A DNA stretch of 64,000 nucleotides, from NCBI GenBank assembly GCA_013416795.1, contig RQSC01000002.1:224603-288602 (forward strand). Direction: 5' to 3'. How positions within the stretch are numbered: position 1 is the first letter of the stretch; each line of letters starts with the position of its first letter. This DNA comes from Prasinococcaceae sp. CCMP 1430 (lineage: Eukaryota > Prasinodermophyta > Palmophyllophyceae > Prasinococcales > Prasinococcaceae). The notes under the pieces were generated by a model. It did no database searches. It had not been told where the DNA came from and was given only the letters and a program-made list of their open reading frames with translations. The position numbers were made by a program, and so were the translations under genes. Positions 39,463 to 49,701 of this stretch are shown piece after piece.

Positions 39463-40074
39463 CTTCGAACGGCACACCGCCGCGAAGTTGCCCACGACCT
39501 CCTTGTCCGCGCCGCTGATGGTCACCTTCGTGTTGCCCTCAACCGCGGCAGTCACACCCTCAGGGGGCTCCATGCGCACCGGGTGCGAGTAGCCAAGGTT
39601 CATCACAAGCGTGCGGCCCTCGACGCTCGCACGGTAGCCCACACCCACCAGCTCCAGCTCCTTCTTCCAGCCCTCGGACACGCCCACAACCATGTTGTTC
39701 GCGAGCGTGCGGCACAGCCCGTGCTGCGACCTGGCCTTGCGCGAGTCGTCAGCGCGCTTCACGATGATGTTGTCCTCCTCCTGCGACAGCACGACGCCAT
39801 CGGGGAACTCGCGCGTGAGCGTCGCCGTCTTGCCCTTGACGGTGAGCGTGCTGCCGCTGAGCGTCACGTCCACGCCCTTGGGGACGGCCACGGGGACCTG
39901 CGGGCGCGGGCGGTGTGCGTATGCAACAGCGTGCGCATTCGGCGCGTCAGCCACACGCGCGCGAGGAACCAGTGAGTCGGTCAGGGTGCGCACCGCCGAA
40001 GGGAGGCAGAGGCGCGACGCCGCTGCTGCCTCGGCCGCGGCTGCCACTGCCACAGGCACACAGCACGCGCGCAT
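39379..40074 (-). CDS. Plastid large-subunit ribosomal protein uL6
   Basis: Bacterial-type L6 of the plastid ribosome, near the factor-binding site. The frame from ATG 40074 encodes 231 residues: about 60 residues of presequence ([20 protein letters not shown], then Ser/Arg-rich), followed by the two L6 repeats. Family words: VPKGVDVTLSG, GLCRTLANNMVVGVSEGW, LELVGVGYRASVEG, LNLGYSHPVRMEPPEGV and the C-terminal RPPEPYKGKGVKYVDEV. These match chloroplast L6. The usual 'SRIGKxPI' before the first repeat is not present; a good acceptor (CCCGCAG|GTCCCC) lies exactly there, so an upstream exon may replace the sequence I read as presequence. Confidence 0.88.
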
Positions 40075-40359
40075 TCCCGCGGCGGAGGATGCGCCAAGCG
40101 TTTGGTGCACAGCAAAGATGCAACGGTGACACGGCGGGGAGGGGCGGGGAGGCGGCGCGGGGTGCACCAACCGGCGCGCATCCCCCACGGGCCCGCACGA
40201 GGGCCGCGCATCCGCTCCCCCCGGACACTCTCCCAAAGCCCTAAGCCCTAACCAAAAAAAAAAAAACTACGCTCGAGGGGGCTCGACGCCGCCTCCTTAC
40301 CCACCGAGCTCGTATGCACGAGTGGGCGGGGCGGGGCGAGAGGGCACGGGGCAGCGTCG

Positions 40360-40557
40360 CTCGAGGCCTCCCAACCTGCCGCGCTCGCAGCGCCGCCCTG
40401 CCTGCGACGGGTCCCCCAAAACCGGCCACCGCATCCGCCGACTCGTGCCTGCCCTCGCTCTGGCACGCGATCGCCAGCTCGGTGAACTCGAGGAACGTGC
40501 GCGCGAGCGCCGCGGGCGAGACCACATCGGTGAGCACCAGCACCGACCACAAGCGGC
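40360..40557 (-). other. Exon-like fragment, possibly RasGEF-related
   Basis: The minus strand encodes RLWSVLVLTDVVSPAALART followed by LEFTELAIACQSEGRHES, which has protein-like composition. The pattern W..V..LT......A.TF..FTE.A.AC resembles a helix pair in RasGEF (CDC25) domains. It begins directly at the N/poly(A) boundary and fades into noise after about 50 residues, so it is a fragment. The family match is weak. Confidence 0.3.
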
Positions 40558-40558
40558 N

Positions 40559-40610
<52 letters not shown>
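40559..40610 (+). repeat. Poly(A) run (52 bp) next to an N
   Basis: Uninterrupted A directly after an N at 40558. Either a real A tract or an assembly artefact at a joined end. Confidence 0.9.
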
Positions 40611-40613
<3 letters not shown>

Positions 40614-40924
40614 AGCTGGCCCGCCTGCCGGCCGGGGGATGGGTAGCGGACCAATGTACGATGGTGAGCCCGGACGAGCAAGCGCGCAAAAAAAAAAAGA
40701 AAACGAGCGCGCGCCCGTTTTCACCGACGAAAAGATGGTCGGAGGCGGCGCCGCCGCTCGCGATGGGGCCCCTCGCGTTCTTCCTGTCTCGGATCAAAAC
40801 GCCGGGATGAGATGGAGGTGGGATCGATCCAATGGGGAGGGTCGGCAGAAAAGGCAGCGGAGCCGCAAAGGACGTCATTGACAGGACGGTGTAGGAACGA
40901 CGATGGGGTGAAAGGGTTGAGGTT

Positions 40925-41128
40925 ATGTGTTTAGGGGATAATAGTAGGGTTACATTCAACCGCCGCCCAAGCGTGCGATTTGATGGCTCTGCTCGCGAGA
41001 CCCCACCGCGGGCGCCACGTAGGCGCGCGCGCGCCCGCGCGGCGAGACCGGGTGCCACAGCGCGCGCGCGGCGTGTGCAGGGGGTGTTGACGGCCTCTGG
41101 CGCGGGAGCGCGCGCGCGCCAGGGGGGG

Positions 41129-41168
<40 letters not shown>

Positions 41169-42367
41169 GGGAAGCGGAGGGAAGGAACGGACGCCTCCGA
41201 CCGACCGCGCTTCGCTGCAGGCTCTTTTCCTCGCAGCCCGAGCGGCGGGCGGCGGCTCCGGCGCGCGCGGCGGCGCGGCCGACGGCGCTTGAGGAGGCGG
41301 CGCGCGAGGCGCTCGCGGCGCTCGGTGGCTCAGTCTCGTCGGCGTTCGTGATGTATCCGCTCGACCTGCTCAAGACGCGCATGCAGGCGGGCCTACCCGG
41401 GCAGAACACTCTGTGGCGGGCAGGACGGGCGATAGTCAAGGAGGACGGCCTCGGGGGGCTCTACCGTGGGCTCCGCACCGACCTGCTCAAGTGCGGCGTG
41501 GTCAACTTCGTGTACTTTTTCGCGTACGTGCACCTCAAGCGCGCGCTCAAGGCGCGGCGCAACGCGCAGCAGGAGATCGGTGCGGGCGACGAGCCGCAAA
41601 CGCCAGGCAAGGGCGACTCGCAGGCGGCGCGTTCCGCCGCGGCGAAGGGATCCGACGTCGCGCTCGGCCTCGCCGCGGGCGTCGTGGCGGGAATCGTCTC
41701 CCAGCTGTTTTCAAACCCCATCAACGTCACACTGACGTACATTCAGACCACCGATCAGAAGACCCGCGGCTTCGCGTCGACACTCGCGCGTATCATACGC
41801 GCCGAGGGCCCCGGGGCGCTCTATCGCGGCCTTGGCGTGGGGTGCATCCTCACGCTGAACCCGGCCATCCAGTACTGGGTGTACGACCACCTGCTCGACT
41901 GGGTCAGGAGGGTCGCGGAGCGGAAGGGGGACACGCAGGAGTATCTCGAGGGTGGCGCGACCGCGACGTCGCCCGCCGGTGGGCTTGCGACGCCCAACGG
42001 GTCGGTACGGCCGAAGGGCCCGCCCAAGGCGCGCAACCTGCCTGCCGGCCAGGTCTTCGGCATTAGCTCGGTCGCCAAGCTCGTCGCCACGCTGCTCACG
42101 TACCCGCTCATCCTGTCCAAGACGCGCATGCAGGCGGAGGGTGGCGGTGCGCAGCGCTCGCTCATTGGCGTGCTGGCGAAGGTGTTCAAGGAGGAGGGCC
42201 TGGAAGGTCTGTTCACTGGTTTCAACGTGCAGGCGACCAAGTCAATCCTGGGCGCCGCCCTCATGATGGTGGTGAAAGAGCACATAGATGACGCGGCCAA
42301 GGACCTGGCGGACAGTCTGTCCAAGGGCGGTGTGCACCCGGTCGATCCCAAGCACAAGCGACCTTAG
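40925..42367 (+). CDS. Mitochondrial-carrier-family protein (peroxisomal nucleotide carrier/SLC25A17-like)
   Basis: A six-helix solute carrier with three SLC25 repeats. Repeat 1 has YPLDLLKTRMQAG, KEDGLGGLYRGL; repeat 2 has SNPINVTLTYIQTTD and AEGPGALYRGLGVGCILTLNPAIQYWVYD; repeat 3 has TYPLILSKTRMQAEG and KEEGLEGLFTGFNVQATKSILGAALMMV. 'NPAIQYWVYD' and the third-repeat signature favour the peroxisomal PMP34/PNC group, which exchanges ATP, CoA or NAD. The second signature has lost the usual acidic and basic residues (PINVTLTY). The conserved domain starts near 41284. The N-terminal 110 residues, including a poly-Gly run from a poly-G tract, are doubtful: a good acceptor (GCTGCAG|GCTC) at 41218-41220 suggests an intron there and a different first exon. 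The third repeat is preceded by a Gly/Pro loop. Confidence 0.8.
41122..41167 (+). repeat. Poly-G tract
   Basis: G run interrupted by one A (41131). If translated it would give poly-Gly in the carrier protein, but it is more likely intronic or upstream sequence. Length is unreliable. Confidence 0.85.
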
Positions 42368-42553
42368 AGGGCCGTGCGCCGGTCGGTACGAGGGCCATCG
42401 CGATTGCGCCATCTTCCGCACCGGCAGGTGAACACTCACTCAGCACTCAAAGCGCACAGGTGCCACGGGCACGGGCCCGCCACAATGCTCAAAGAAACAA
42501 TGCGTTTATACCTCAATGCGCTCACCGCCGTTGCGCTGCGCGTCGGCCGGCGA

Positions 42554-42578
42554 GCAGTGCAGTGCAGTGCAGTGCAGC
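42554..42578 (+). repeat. GCAGT pentanucleotide repeat (4 copies plus a GCAGC)
   Basis: Tandem GCAGT units in the 293-bp convergent region between the carrier gene (+) and ferrochelatase (-). Confidence 0.9.
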
Positions 42579-42660
42579 GCGTGAGCGTGCGTGCCGTACA
42601 CACGAGTGTTTTCCCTTCCGCGCGCGCTGACCAGGTGTGCCATGCGCACAGCTGCACAGC

Positions 42661-44099
42661 TCACAGTAGCCCGGTGGCATGAAGCACGCCCTCGTCGGTG
42701 ATCGCCTCGACCACTAGGAGCATCAGGAAGAAGACCATCGCGACACGTCCGTTCCAAATCTCGGCGGACTTGGTCCAGCCCCACTCCCACACCTCGACGG
42801 GCGGGGGCAGGACTTCGCGATCGCGGTCGTACGCGTCCAGCAAGTTCTGCACAGACGAATTAGGCAGGGACGCGCCCTCCGGCAGCATGGGCGACATGGT
42901 GCCCACGTAGGGCAGCGCCTCGAGCACCGCCGAAGCCATGTCCTCGATGAAGCCCTCCTCAAGTCCGAGCGCTGGCACGCGGCCCCACTCCTGCACGCCG
43001 CTCTCTAGCGCGAGCTCCCTGTACTCGATGTCGATCTCCTCGAGCGTCTCGATGTGCTCCGAGACGAAGGAGATGGGCACCGCCAGCAGGCGCTTGATGC
43101 CGGCAGCGCCGAGCCGCTCGATGCTCTCGTCTGTGTAGGGCTGCAACCACTCGACGGGCCCCACGCGCGACTGGTAGGCCAGCGTGTGCGCGTTGCTGTA
43201 ACCCCGCCGCCGCACCTCATCCATGATGAGCTCAACGCACTCCTCCATCTCGGCCTTGTACGGGTCGCCAGCGCTCTCGACGTAACTCTTCGGCACGCCG
43301 TGCGCGCTGAAGAATATGTGTACATCCCCCCGCCCCACCGCGTCCGCCTCGCCCGTGAAGCTGCCCCCCAGCATCTCGCGCTCCATCAGGTCGACCATGG
43401 AGCTCACGTAGCCCGGCCGCTGGTACCAGCTCGGGATGACCGTGTGTTGCAGCCGCTGGGAGAGATACTCGTCGCCGCGGAAGAGCTGCTCGATGAGCCG
43501 CAGCGACGAGCCGCTCGTCGAGATGGAGAACTGCGGGTACAGCGGCAGCACCACCAGCCGCTCAATGCCGTCCGCCTTGATCGCGCGAACCGCCTCCTCG
43601 GTGAAAGGGTTCCAGTAGCGCATCGCCACGTACACGCGTGCGCTCTGGCCGCGAGCGGCGAGCGAGCGCTCGATGGCCTCGGCCTGCTCCTCGGTGATGC
43701 GCCGCAGCGGGCTGCCGCCGCCGATCGAGCGGTAACCCTCCTGGGACTTGGGCGCGCGCACCGTCGACACGAACTGCGCCAGCGCCGGCTGCAGGAACTC
43801 CGCGCCGCGCGGTAGCCGAATGATATCAGGGTCGGCGAAGAGGTTGTACAGGAAGGGCTGCACGTCCTCGAGGCGATCGGGTCCGCCGAGGTTCAGCAGC
43901 AGCACGCCGACCTTGCCACCCCCCTGCGAGTCACCGCCGGCTTCCGCCGCGTGCTCGGGAGCGCGTTGGGCCTTGACCTGCTGCTGCTCGTCGAAGCCGG
44001 NGCGTCCGTGCCCCCCCCCCTGCGCACCCCGCGCCCGCGCACGGCTGCGCTCGCTCGCTCGGCGAGGAACGGCACGCCCGCGCGCGCGTCGCAGGCCAT
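42661..44099 (-). CDS. Plastid ferrochelatase with C-terminal LHC-like helix
   Basis: Inserts Fe2+ into protoporphyrin IX, the last step of haem synthesis, in plastid membranes. The catalytic core is unbroken from about 43910 to 42661: [65 protein letters not shown], the catalytic His in [14 protein letters not shown] and [17 protein letters not shown]. After a linker, the C-terminus has a chlorophyll-binding-like helix ([20 protein letters not shown]), as in plant and cyanobacterial type-2 ferrochelatases. The 5' end is uncertain: an N at 44001 and a run of ten C separate the core from a plausible transit-peptide start, ATG 44099 ([20 protein letters not shown]), which lies in another frame; a base error there would join them. 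The core frame also stays open much further upstream, but that part looks non-coding. Confidence 0.9.
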
Positions 44100-45185
44100 C
44101 AGCAGGGTGGGTTCCACTCCAACCAGGACAAACCATATCAAAAAGCAAATGGATTCCAACAATACACCCAAAGATGCGGCGTATTCTTAGGAATCCAAGA
44201 CGCCTCCGGAACGGGCGCGGGCGGGCGCGCGGGCGGGCGGGGGACGCGCGCCCGCGCGCCCGCCGAGGCAGGAAAAAGACCGGGAAAAACGAGACAGGGA
44301 AAAGAGCGCGAGGGGAAAGCGTCGGAAGACTGACCGAAGAAGTCATGGCTGCGCCGCGCGGCGCGGCGCGGCGCGCGGCGGGGGGGTTCCGCCGGCCTTC
44401 CGGAGACGCGAGAGGTTTTTTTTTGGTTAACGAGGGATTGATGCGGAAAAAGCGACATCTCGAGCTTTCCCCCGCGCGCGCCCCCGAACCGAGCCCCGAC
44501 CGAACTCGGCTCCTGCCTGACCCACCACGCAGCAGCAGACGGAAAATAAAAAATAAAAAAGGAAAAAAAGCGAGGAAGGAGGCAGGCAGAGGCCGAGGAG
44601 CGAGCGGCCCCACACACAAACAAAAACAGCGGCGCGAAAAAAAAAAACCCGGCGCACGGCGAATGCATTTTGACGGGGAAGGGGCCAGGCCCTCGGTCGG
44701 CGGGGGTCGCTCCCGCGGTTTTGATGAAGGGGCGCAAAAGAAAAGCGGCAAAACAAAAAATGGGTGCGTTTTGATACGCGCGCGCCCCCGTGTTTTTTTT
44801 TTGGGCGCGGCGGCGTGCGCTTTGATGGGGCGCTCCCGGAAATCCATGCGTTTTGATGTGTGATGTGTGTTTTGCGGCGCGCCGATCCCGCTCCCACCGC
44901 CAACCAACCCCTTTATAAGGAGGGTTTTTTTTGTTGGGTCTTTTTCCATGATGAGGACGCGGATGTGATGGTGATGAGCGCGGACTTTTTAATTTTTCGA
45001 TGCCTCTCGCCACGTGGTCCGGTGAACGTGCATGCACTCCTTCGCCTGGGTTCCATCGGGTTCCGTTGGATTCCGTCGCAATGCGCAGAAATTATGGAAT
45101 CCAGGTGATTGGATGACGGACGGACGGGGACGGCGCGGCGGGGGGGCGCCACAGCGAGCGCCTCGGCGGGGGCGCGAGCGCCTGG
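44100..45185. promoter_or_regulatory. Divergent intergenic region, ferrochelatase / flavin monooxygenase
   Basis: About 1.1 kb. It has unusual AT-rich words in a GC background: at least five ATCAAAACGCA-like words on the minus strand (44664-44860), A runs, an AAAATAAAAAATAAAAAAGG block (44541-44560), and TGGATTCC/GGAATCC words at 44147, 44208, 45064 and 45095. A TTTATAAGG at 44911 could be a TATA-like element. No gene is convincing, although an open minus-strand frame extends across it. Confidence 0.5.
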
Positions 45186-46774
45186 ATGGCGGGGGCCGCG
45201 CTGGCGTTCGTGGGCGCGGGCGCGGCGGGCCTCGCCGCCGCGCGCGAGCTCGCGCTCGAGGGGCTCGCGCCGACGGTGTTCGAGGCGGGCGAGTCCGTGG
45301 GCGGCGTGTGGGCATTCACTGAGGAGACCGACTCCGACGCCGCGGGCGCCGACCCGGCGCGCAAGCGCGTGCACGGCTCGATGTACCGCAACCTGCGCAC
45401 CAACCTGCCCCGCGAGCTCATGTCGTACGCGGCGCTGCCGTTCGGCGACGCCGAGGGCGGCGGCGACACGCGGCGCTTCGTCGGCCACGAGGCCGTGGAG
45501 CACTACCTGGAGGCGTACGCCGATCGGTACGGCCTGCGCGAGCACGTGCGTCTGGGCACGCGCGTGCTCGAGGCCACGCCCGTCGACGCGGCCGCCGACG
45601 GCGCGCCGCAGGTGCGGCTGCCCGCGCCCGACTGGCGCCGGCCCGGCGCGGCGGTGGGGCTCGTCCCGGACACGACGGCGTGGCGGGTGACGAGCTCCGG
45701 TGCTGCCGGCGGCGACGGCGGCAGCGAGCGCCGCGTCGAGGTCTTCGACGCGCTGTGCGTTTGCAACGGGCACTATTCCGAGCCGCGCTTGCCGGCGCTG
45801 CCGGGTGCCGACGCCTTCCCGGGCGAGCTCGTGCACAGCCACAACTACCGCGACACGAAGGGCTACGAGGGCAAGCACGTGGTGGTCGTGGGGGCTGGCG
45901 CATCGGGCGAGGACATCGCGCGCGAGGTTGCGAGCGTCGCCGAGTGCGTGCATCTGTCCGCGCGCTCGTGGAAGCAGCTGCTGCCGGGCTTCGTGCCATC
46001 GCCGGACGACGCGCCCATCGGGGCGCACAAGAACGTCTATCGCCGCGGCGACGTCGTCGCACTGCACGCCGACGGCAGCGTGGACTTCGAATGCGGCGCT
46101 CGGGCGCCACGCGCCGACATCGTGCTCATGTGCACGGGCTACACGTACGCCTTCCCATTCCTCGAGGGCGCGAACGCTGTGGCGGTCGAAGACAACAGGG
46201 TGGGCCCGCTCTACGAGCACATGTTCACTCCGGCACTCGGCGCGAGCCTCAGCTTCATCGGCCTGCCGTGGCGCGTGGTGCCCTTCCCTCAGTTCGAGCT
46301 CCAGGCGAAGCGCATCGCCGCCGCGCTCTCGGGCCGCGCGCCGCTGCCGGCGGGGAGCGAGATGGCCGCTCACGCCGCTGCGGAGTATGCGCGCCTCGAT
46401 GACGCTGGTGTGCCGCAGCGCCACACGCACATGCTCGGCGCCGCGCAATTCGAGTACAACGATCGGCTGGCGGACGCGTGCGCCGCGCCGCGCCTGCCGC
46501 AGTGGCGCGAAGACATGTACAAGTGCGTGCGCGCGCGCATGCATGCGCAGCGCGCGCGCGCGCGCGCGCGCGCGTCCTCGTGCAGCCGCGCGAGACCCTG
46601 CGCTGCGCGCGTGCTGACCCGACCCTTCTTCGCACACGCGCGTGCCGCAGGCTCACGGGTCAGAGCAAGCGTGCGCAGCCTGAGTTGTACAGGGACGAAC
46701 ACATGGACGAACACCTGCTACCGCTCGTCGCGCAGGAGGTCGCGCAGATGCAGCGAGTGCAAGCGCAGGCGTGA
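45186..46774 (+). CDS. Flavin-containing monooxygenase (FMO)
   Basis: FAD- and NADPH-dependent monooxygenase, a relative of plant FMO-GS-OX and YUCCA families; substrates are soft nucleophiles (N or S). Two exons: 45186-46522 and 46651-46774, with a 128-bp GT-AG intron, 486 residues. Signatures: FAD-binding FVGAGAAGLAAAREL (Gly10-Gly15), YRNLRTNLPRELMSY, the FMO-identifying region FPGELVHSHNYRD, the NADPH-binding VVVVGAGASGEDIA (from about residue 232), MCTGYTYAFPFL and FIGLPWRVVPFPQFELQAK. The last exon adds RDEHMDEHLLPLVAQEVA. The intron contains a GC microsatellite (46554-46574). The start ATG 45186 puts the FAD motif 10 residues from the N-terminus, the usual distance, so no targeting peptide is present. 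The precise substrate cannot be read from sequence. Confidence 0.92.
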
Positions 46775-46926
46775 GCGGCGCAGCTTCGTACAGAAGCGGT
46801 GCCGCCGCGGAGATATTGGCTAATATGAATACTGTCGCGTTTTTTGTTTACTCTCCCCACCTGCGCCGTATCTGTATGTGTCAGGGCCCGGCCGCCCGCC
46901 GCCCGCCCGCCCGTGCCGCCGTCTCG

Positions 46927-49701
46927 CTAGGCCTGCACGATGTTCCCGCCCGCGAGCCTGATGCCCTGAACCGACGTGATGGCCTCGCGCAGCTCGTCGT
47001 TCGTGACCTTCATGCCGAGCTTCTCAGCCACCTCGGCGGCGATCGCGCCTAGGCTGACACTGCCGTCGGCCCCCCTGCGCTCGGCGTAGGCCTCGCTCAC
47101 GGCCTTCTCCAGCTGCTTCTGGTGTTGCCTGGCCGAGGCCGACACACCCGTCGTGAGCAGATCCATGTCGATGGCGCCCGTCGCGCTGTCGGTGGCGCTC
47201 TGCTGCATGGCAACCTTCATGAGACGCACGGCCTCCTCGACGTCCGCGGGCACCACCTCGTCCGCGAGCTTCATCCGCGCGAGCGCCTCGGACATGCGAA
47301 CGAGCGACTCGAGCTGGCGCGGCGTGGCGCTGATAACCTTTCGGCTCGAGCCCAGCTGGCGCATCTCCACGTACTTGTCGACGAGCAGGCTTGCGGCCTC
47401 GTCCGAGATCTTGGGGTGGCACGCCGCGCGAGCGTACGACACGTACTGCGTGAGCTTCTCCAGCGGGATGGCGCCCTTCGCGGCCTCGGGCGGCGCCGCC
47501 GAGTGCAGCGACACCAGGTGCTTGGCGAGGCGCCGGTCGCTCAGGTCATCGGCCCTGTCGAGCACCAGGTACACCAGGTCGAAGCGCGAGAGCAGGCTGG
47601 GCGGCAGCTGGATGTTGTCGATGACCGACATGCGCGGGTTGTAGCGCGAGCCGACCGGGTTGGCGCACGCGAGCACCGAGGTGCGCGCGTTGAGCGTGCA
47701 AATGATGCCCGCCTTGGCGATGGACACCGTCTGCTGCTCCATCACCTCGTGCAGCACGCTGCGGCTCGAGTCGCTCATCTTGTCGAACTCGTCGATGCAG
47801 CACACGCCCCGGTCCGAAAGCACGAGCGGGCCAGACTCGAGGACGGCCTCCTTCGTGTCCGGGTCCTTGGACACGTACGCGGTCAGGCCAACCGCGCTCG
47901 AGCCGCGGCCGCTGGTGTAGATGCCGCGCGGCGCGATCTTGTGCACGTACGACAGCAGCTGCGACTTGGACGTGCCCGGGTCGCCGACGAGCAGCACGTT
48001 CACCTCGCCGCGACGGCGCCCGCCGCCGCTCTTGGTGAGGTCCTTGTGCGTACCACCGAAGAGCTGGCAGAGAACGCCCTTCTTGATGTCGTCCAGCTCA
48101 AAGATGGAGGGCGCCACCGACTTCGTGAGCGTCTCGTAGATGTCGCCCTCGGCCGCCAGCGCGCGCATGGCGGCGTCCTCGGCCTGCAGGTCGGCCTTGG
48201 ACTTGTCGCTGTCGTAGAACTCTCCCGATTTGATCGCCGCGGTCTCCTCGCCCTCCTCGGCGAGGCGCGACGCGTCCGTCTTGCGCACGTGCACCACATC
48301 GACGTACGTGCGGAAGGTGGACTTGAGCACGCGCGTGCGCGCACTCTCGCGCACGGGCACCGCGCGGAACACGCCGGTGACCTCCACCTTGTCGCCGGGC
48401 TTCACGTTGTCCACCAGCGAGTCGTAGAGAAGCATGCTCATGGTGTGCGGCGTCTCGCCCTGCGGCATCTCGTCCGCGTTCTCCTGAAGCTTGATGCCCT
48501 GCCTGTCGGCGAACTGGCATCGGTTGTGCACCAGCTGGAACGCGTGCTTCGTGCCGCACGAGGGGCACTGCTTGGGCTCGTCCACCTTGCCCTTGTCCAC
48601 GAACACCGGCATCTCCTTGGCGCACACGTTGCAGCGGAAGAAGGCCTGCTTGAGGTCTGGGTTGATGGGCGCCACGCGCGTCACCATGCCCTCGATCGAC
48701 ACGAGCTGGCCCACGTCCTGCGGGTCCAGCGCGCGCATCTGCTTGGTCTCCTCCATGTTGAACACGCGCACCTGCAGGCGGCGCGGCGGCTCCTGGTCGT
48801 CGTACAGCGCGCGCGCGGTGTCGTCCACCACGATGTCGAAGATGGGGATGAGCTCCTCGGGGTAGCGCACGAGGTTGTCGTACAGCCACCTGTCCCAGCG
48901 CCGCAGGTTCTTGCAGTCCAGGTTGAAGACGTTGCCGCCCTGCTCGATCACCTCGCGGATGAGGCGCTGATAGAAGGACTCGTGCCCGAACGGCGCGAGC
49001 GACGGCGTCGCCGCGGGCGTGTACATCTGTGCGTTCATCGCGGGGGGGCTCGGCGGCGGGCTCCCGGCCTCCGCGGCGTCGCGCGCGGGCGACATGGGCG
49101 GCGACGGCGCGGGCGTGACGATCACCTGCGCGGCGGGCGTGAGCGCGTCGTCCAGCGTGAAGTTCTCGATGAAGCGGCGGAAGCGGGCGGTGCACTGATC
49201 GATGTTGACGTTGGTGCCCCAGACGAAGGTCTCGACGAAGCCGCCGTCGTTGCCCTCCGAGGTGGGGTTGGGGGTGGCGCGGCCGCTGGAGCCCGAGCGG
49301 TCCGAGAAGCGGTCGCCGTTGGTCGTGTGGCGCTGCGACGTGAAGCCGCGGCTCGAGCTGCGGTTGAAGACGCGGCCGCTCGGGTGCAGGTCGTTGCGCG
49401 CGCCGCTGCGCGGCGTGGGGCGGCCGCCGCTGGCGGGCGTGCCCGAGTACGGCGTCGCGGCGACGCCCGTCGCGCCGCGGTCGCTGCTGGTCGTCAGCGC
49501 GTTCAGCGGCGAGCCCAGCATGTTCGCCGGCGGGCTCGTCTCGAGGAACTGGTTGTGGCCCTCGGACGTGAACTGCGCGTGCTCCGACATGGGCAGCGGG
49601 CTCGAGCTGCGGTAGCCGCCCGTGCTCGGCGTGCGCGCCGCGGGGGCGCCGCCCGAGGAGGGCGTGGGCGTGTGCGCGGGCACGGGCTCGTCCGCCGCCA
49701 T
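46927..49701 (-). CDS. DNA replication licensing factor MCM4
   Basis: Subunit of the MCM2-7 replicative helicase. The intronless frame of 924 residues starts at ATG 49701 (MAADEPVPAH). The N-terminal 250 residues are Ser/Thr/Pro-rich, the disordered tail targeted by CDK and DDK in MCM4. Then: FRRFIENF, the zinc finger (Cys357, Cys360, Cys379, Cys382), Walker A GDPGTSKSQ at about 573, Walker B VCCIDEFDKMS, sensor and arginine finger LLSRFDLVYLVLD, and a C-terminal winged helix. 'LCQLFGGTHKDL' and 'NIDQCTARFRRFI' identify MCM4 among the paralogues. It is head to head with the cohesin SCC3 gene, and two E2F-type sites lie 150-180 bp upstream of its start. Confidence 0.96.
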   Translation of the reverse strand: MAADEPVPAHTPTPSSGGAPAARTPSTGGYRSSSPLPMSEHAQFTSEGHNQFLETSPPANMLGSPLNALTTSSDRGATGVAATPYSGTPASGGRPTPRSGARNDLHPSGRVFNRSSSRGFTSQRHTTNGDRFSDRSGSSGRATPNPTSEGNDGGFVETFVWGTNVNIDQCTARFRRFIENFTLDDALTPAAQVIVTPAPSPPMSPARDAAEAGSPPPSPPAMNAQMYTPAATPSLAPFGHESFYQRLIREVIEQGGNVFNLDCKNLRRWDRWLYDNLVRYPEELIPIFDIVVDDTARALYDDQEPPRRLQVRVFNMEETKQMRALDPQDVGQLVSIEGMVTRVAPINPDLKQAFFRCNVCAKEMPVFVDKGKVDEPKQCPSCGTKHAFQLVHNRCQFADRQGIKLQENADEMPQGETPHTMSMLLYDSLVDNVKPGDKVEVTGVFRAVPVRESARTRVLKSTFRTYVDVVHVRKTDASRLAEEGEETAAIKSGEFYDSDKSKADLQAEDAAMRALAAEGDIYETLTKSVAPSIFELDDIKKGVLCQLFGGTHKDLTKSGGGRRRGEVNVLLVGDPGTSKSQLLSYVHKIAPRGIYTSGRGSSAVGLTAYVSKDPDTKEAVLESGPLVLSDRGVCCIDEFDKMSDSSRSVLHEVMEQQTVSIAKAGIICTLNARTSVLACANPVGSRYNPRMSVIDNIQLPPSLLSRFDLVYLVLDRADDLSDRRLAKHLVSLHSAAPPEAAKGAIPLEKLTQYVSYARAACHPKISDEAASLLVDKYVEMRQLGSSRKVISATPRQLESLVRMSEALARMKLADEVVPADVEEAVRLMKVAMQQSATDSATGAIDMDLLTTGVSASARQHQKQLEKAVSEAYAERRGADGSVSLGAIAAEVAEKLGMKVTNDELREAITSVQGIRLAGGNIVQA

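Larger units (their letters stand above)
40075..40924. other. Disordered intergenic region with poly(A), N base and exon-like fragment
   Basis: No complete gene is seen. It holds a short telomere-like AGCCCTAAGCCCTAACC (40237-40253) followed by an A run, an exon-like fragment on the minus strand (about 40360-40557), an N at 40558, a 52-bp A run, and a second A run (40687-40702). GGATCAAAACGCCGGG (40793-40808) matches the dispersed motif. The pattern suggests an assembly junction or misassembly. Confidence 0.55.

Noticed and set aside
40237-40253. Telomere-like AGCCCTAAGCCCTAACC
   Set aside because: Only two to three degenerate units; too short for a telomere or a reliable interstitial array, though noted as part of the odd junction.
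43893-44949. N-terminal extension of the ferrochelatase frame by about 300 residues
   Set aside because: The extension is Arg/Pro/Phe-rich, covers A/T runs and repeat motifs, and has no targeting-peptide character; it is an open frame by composition.
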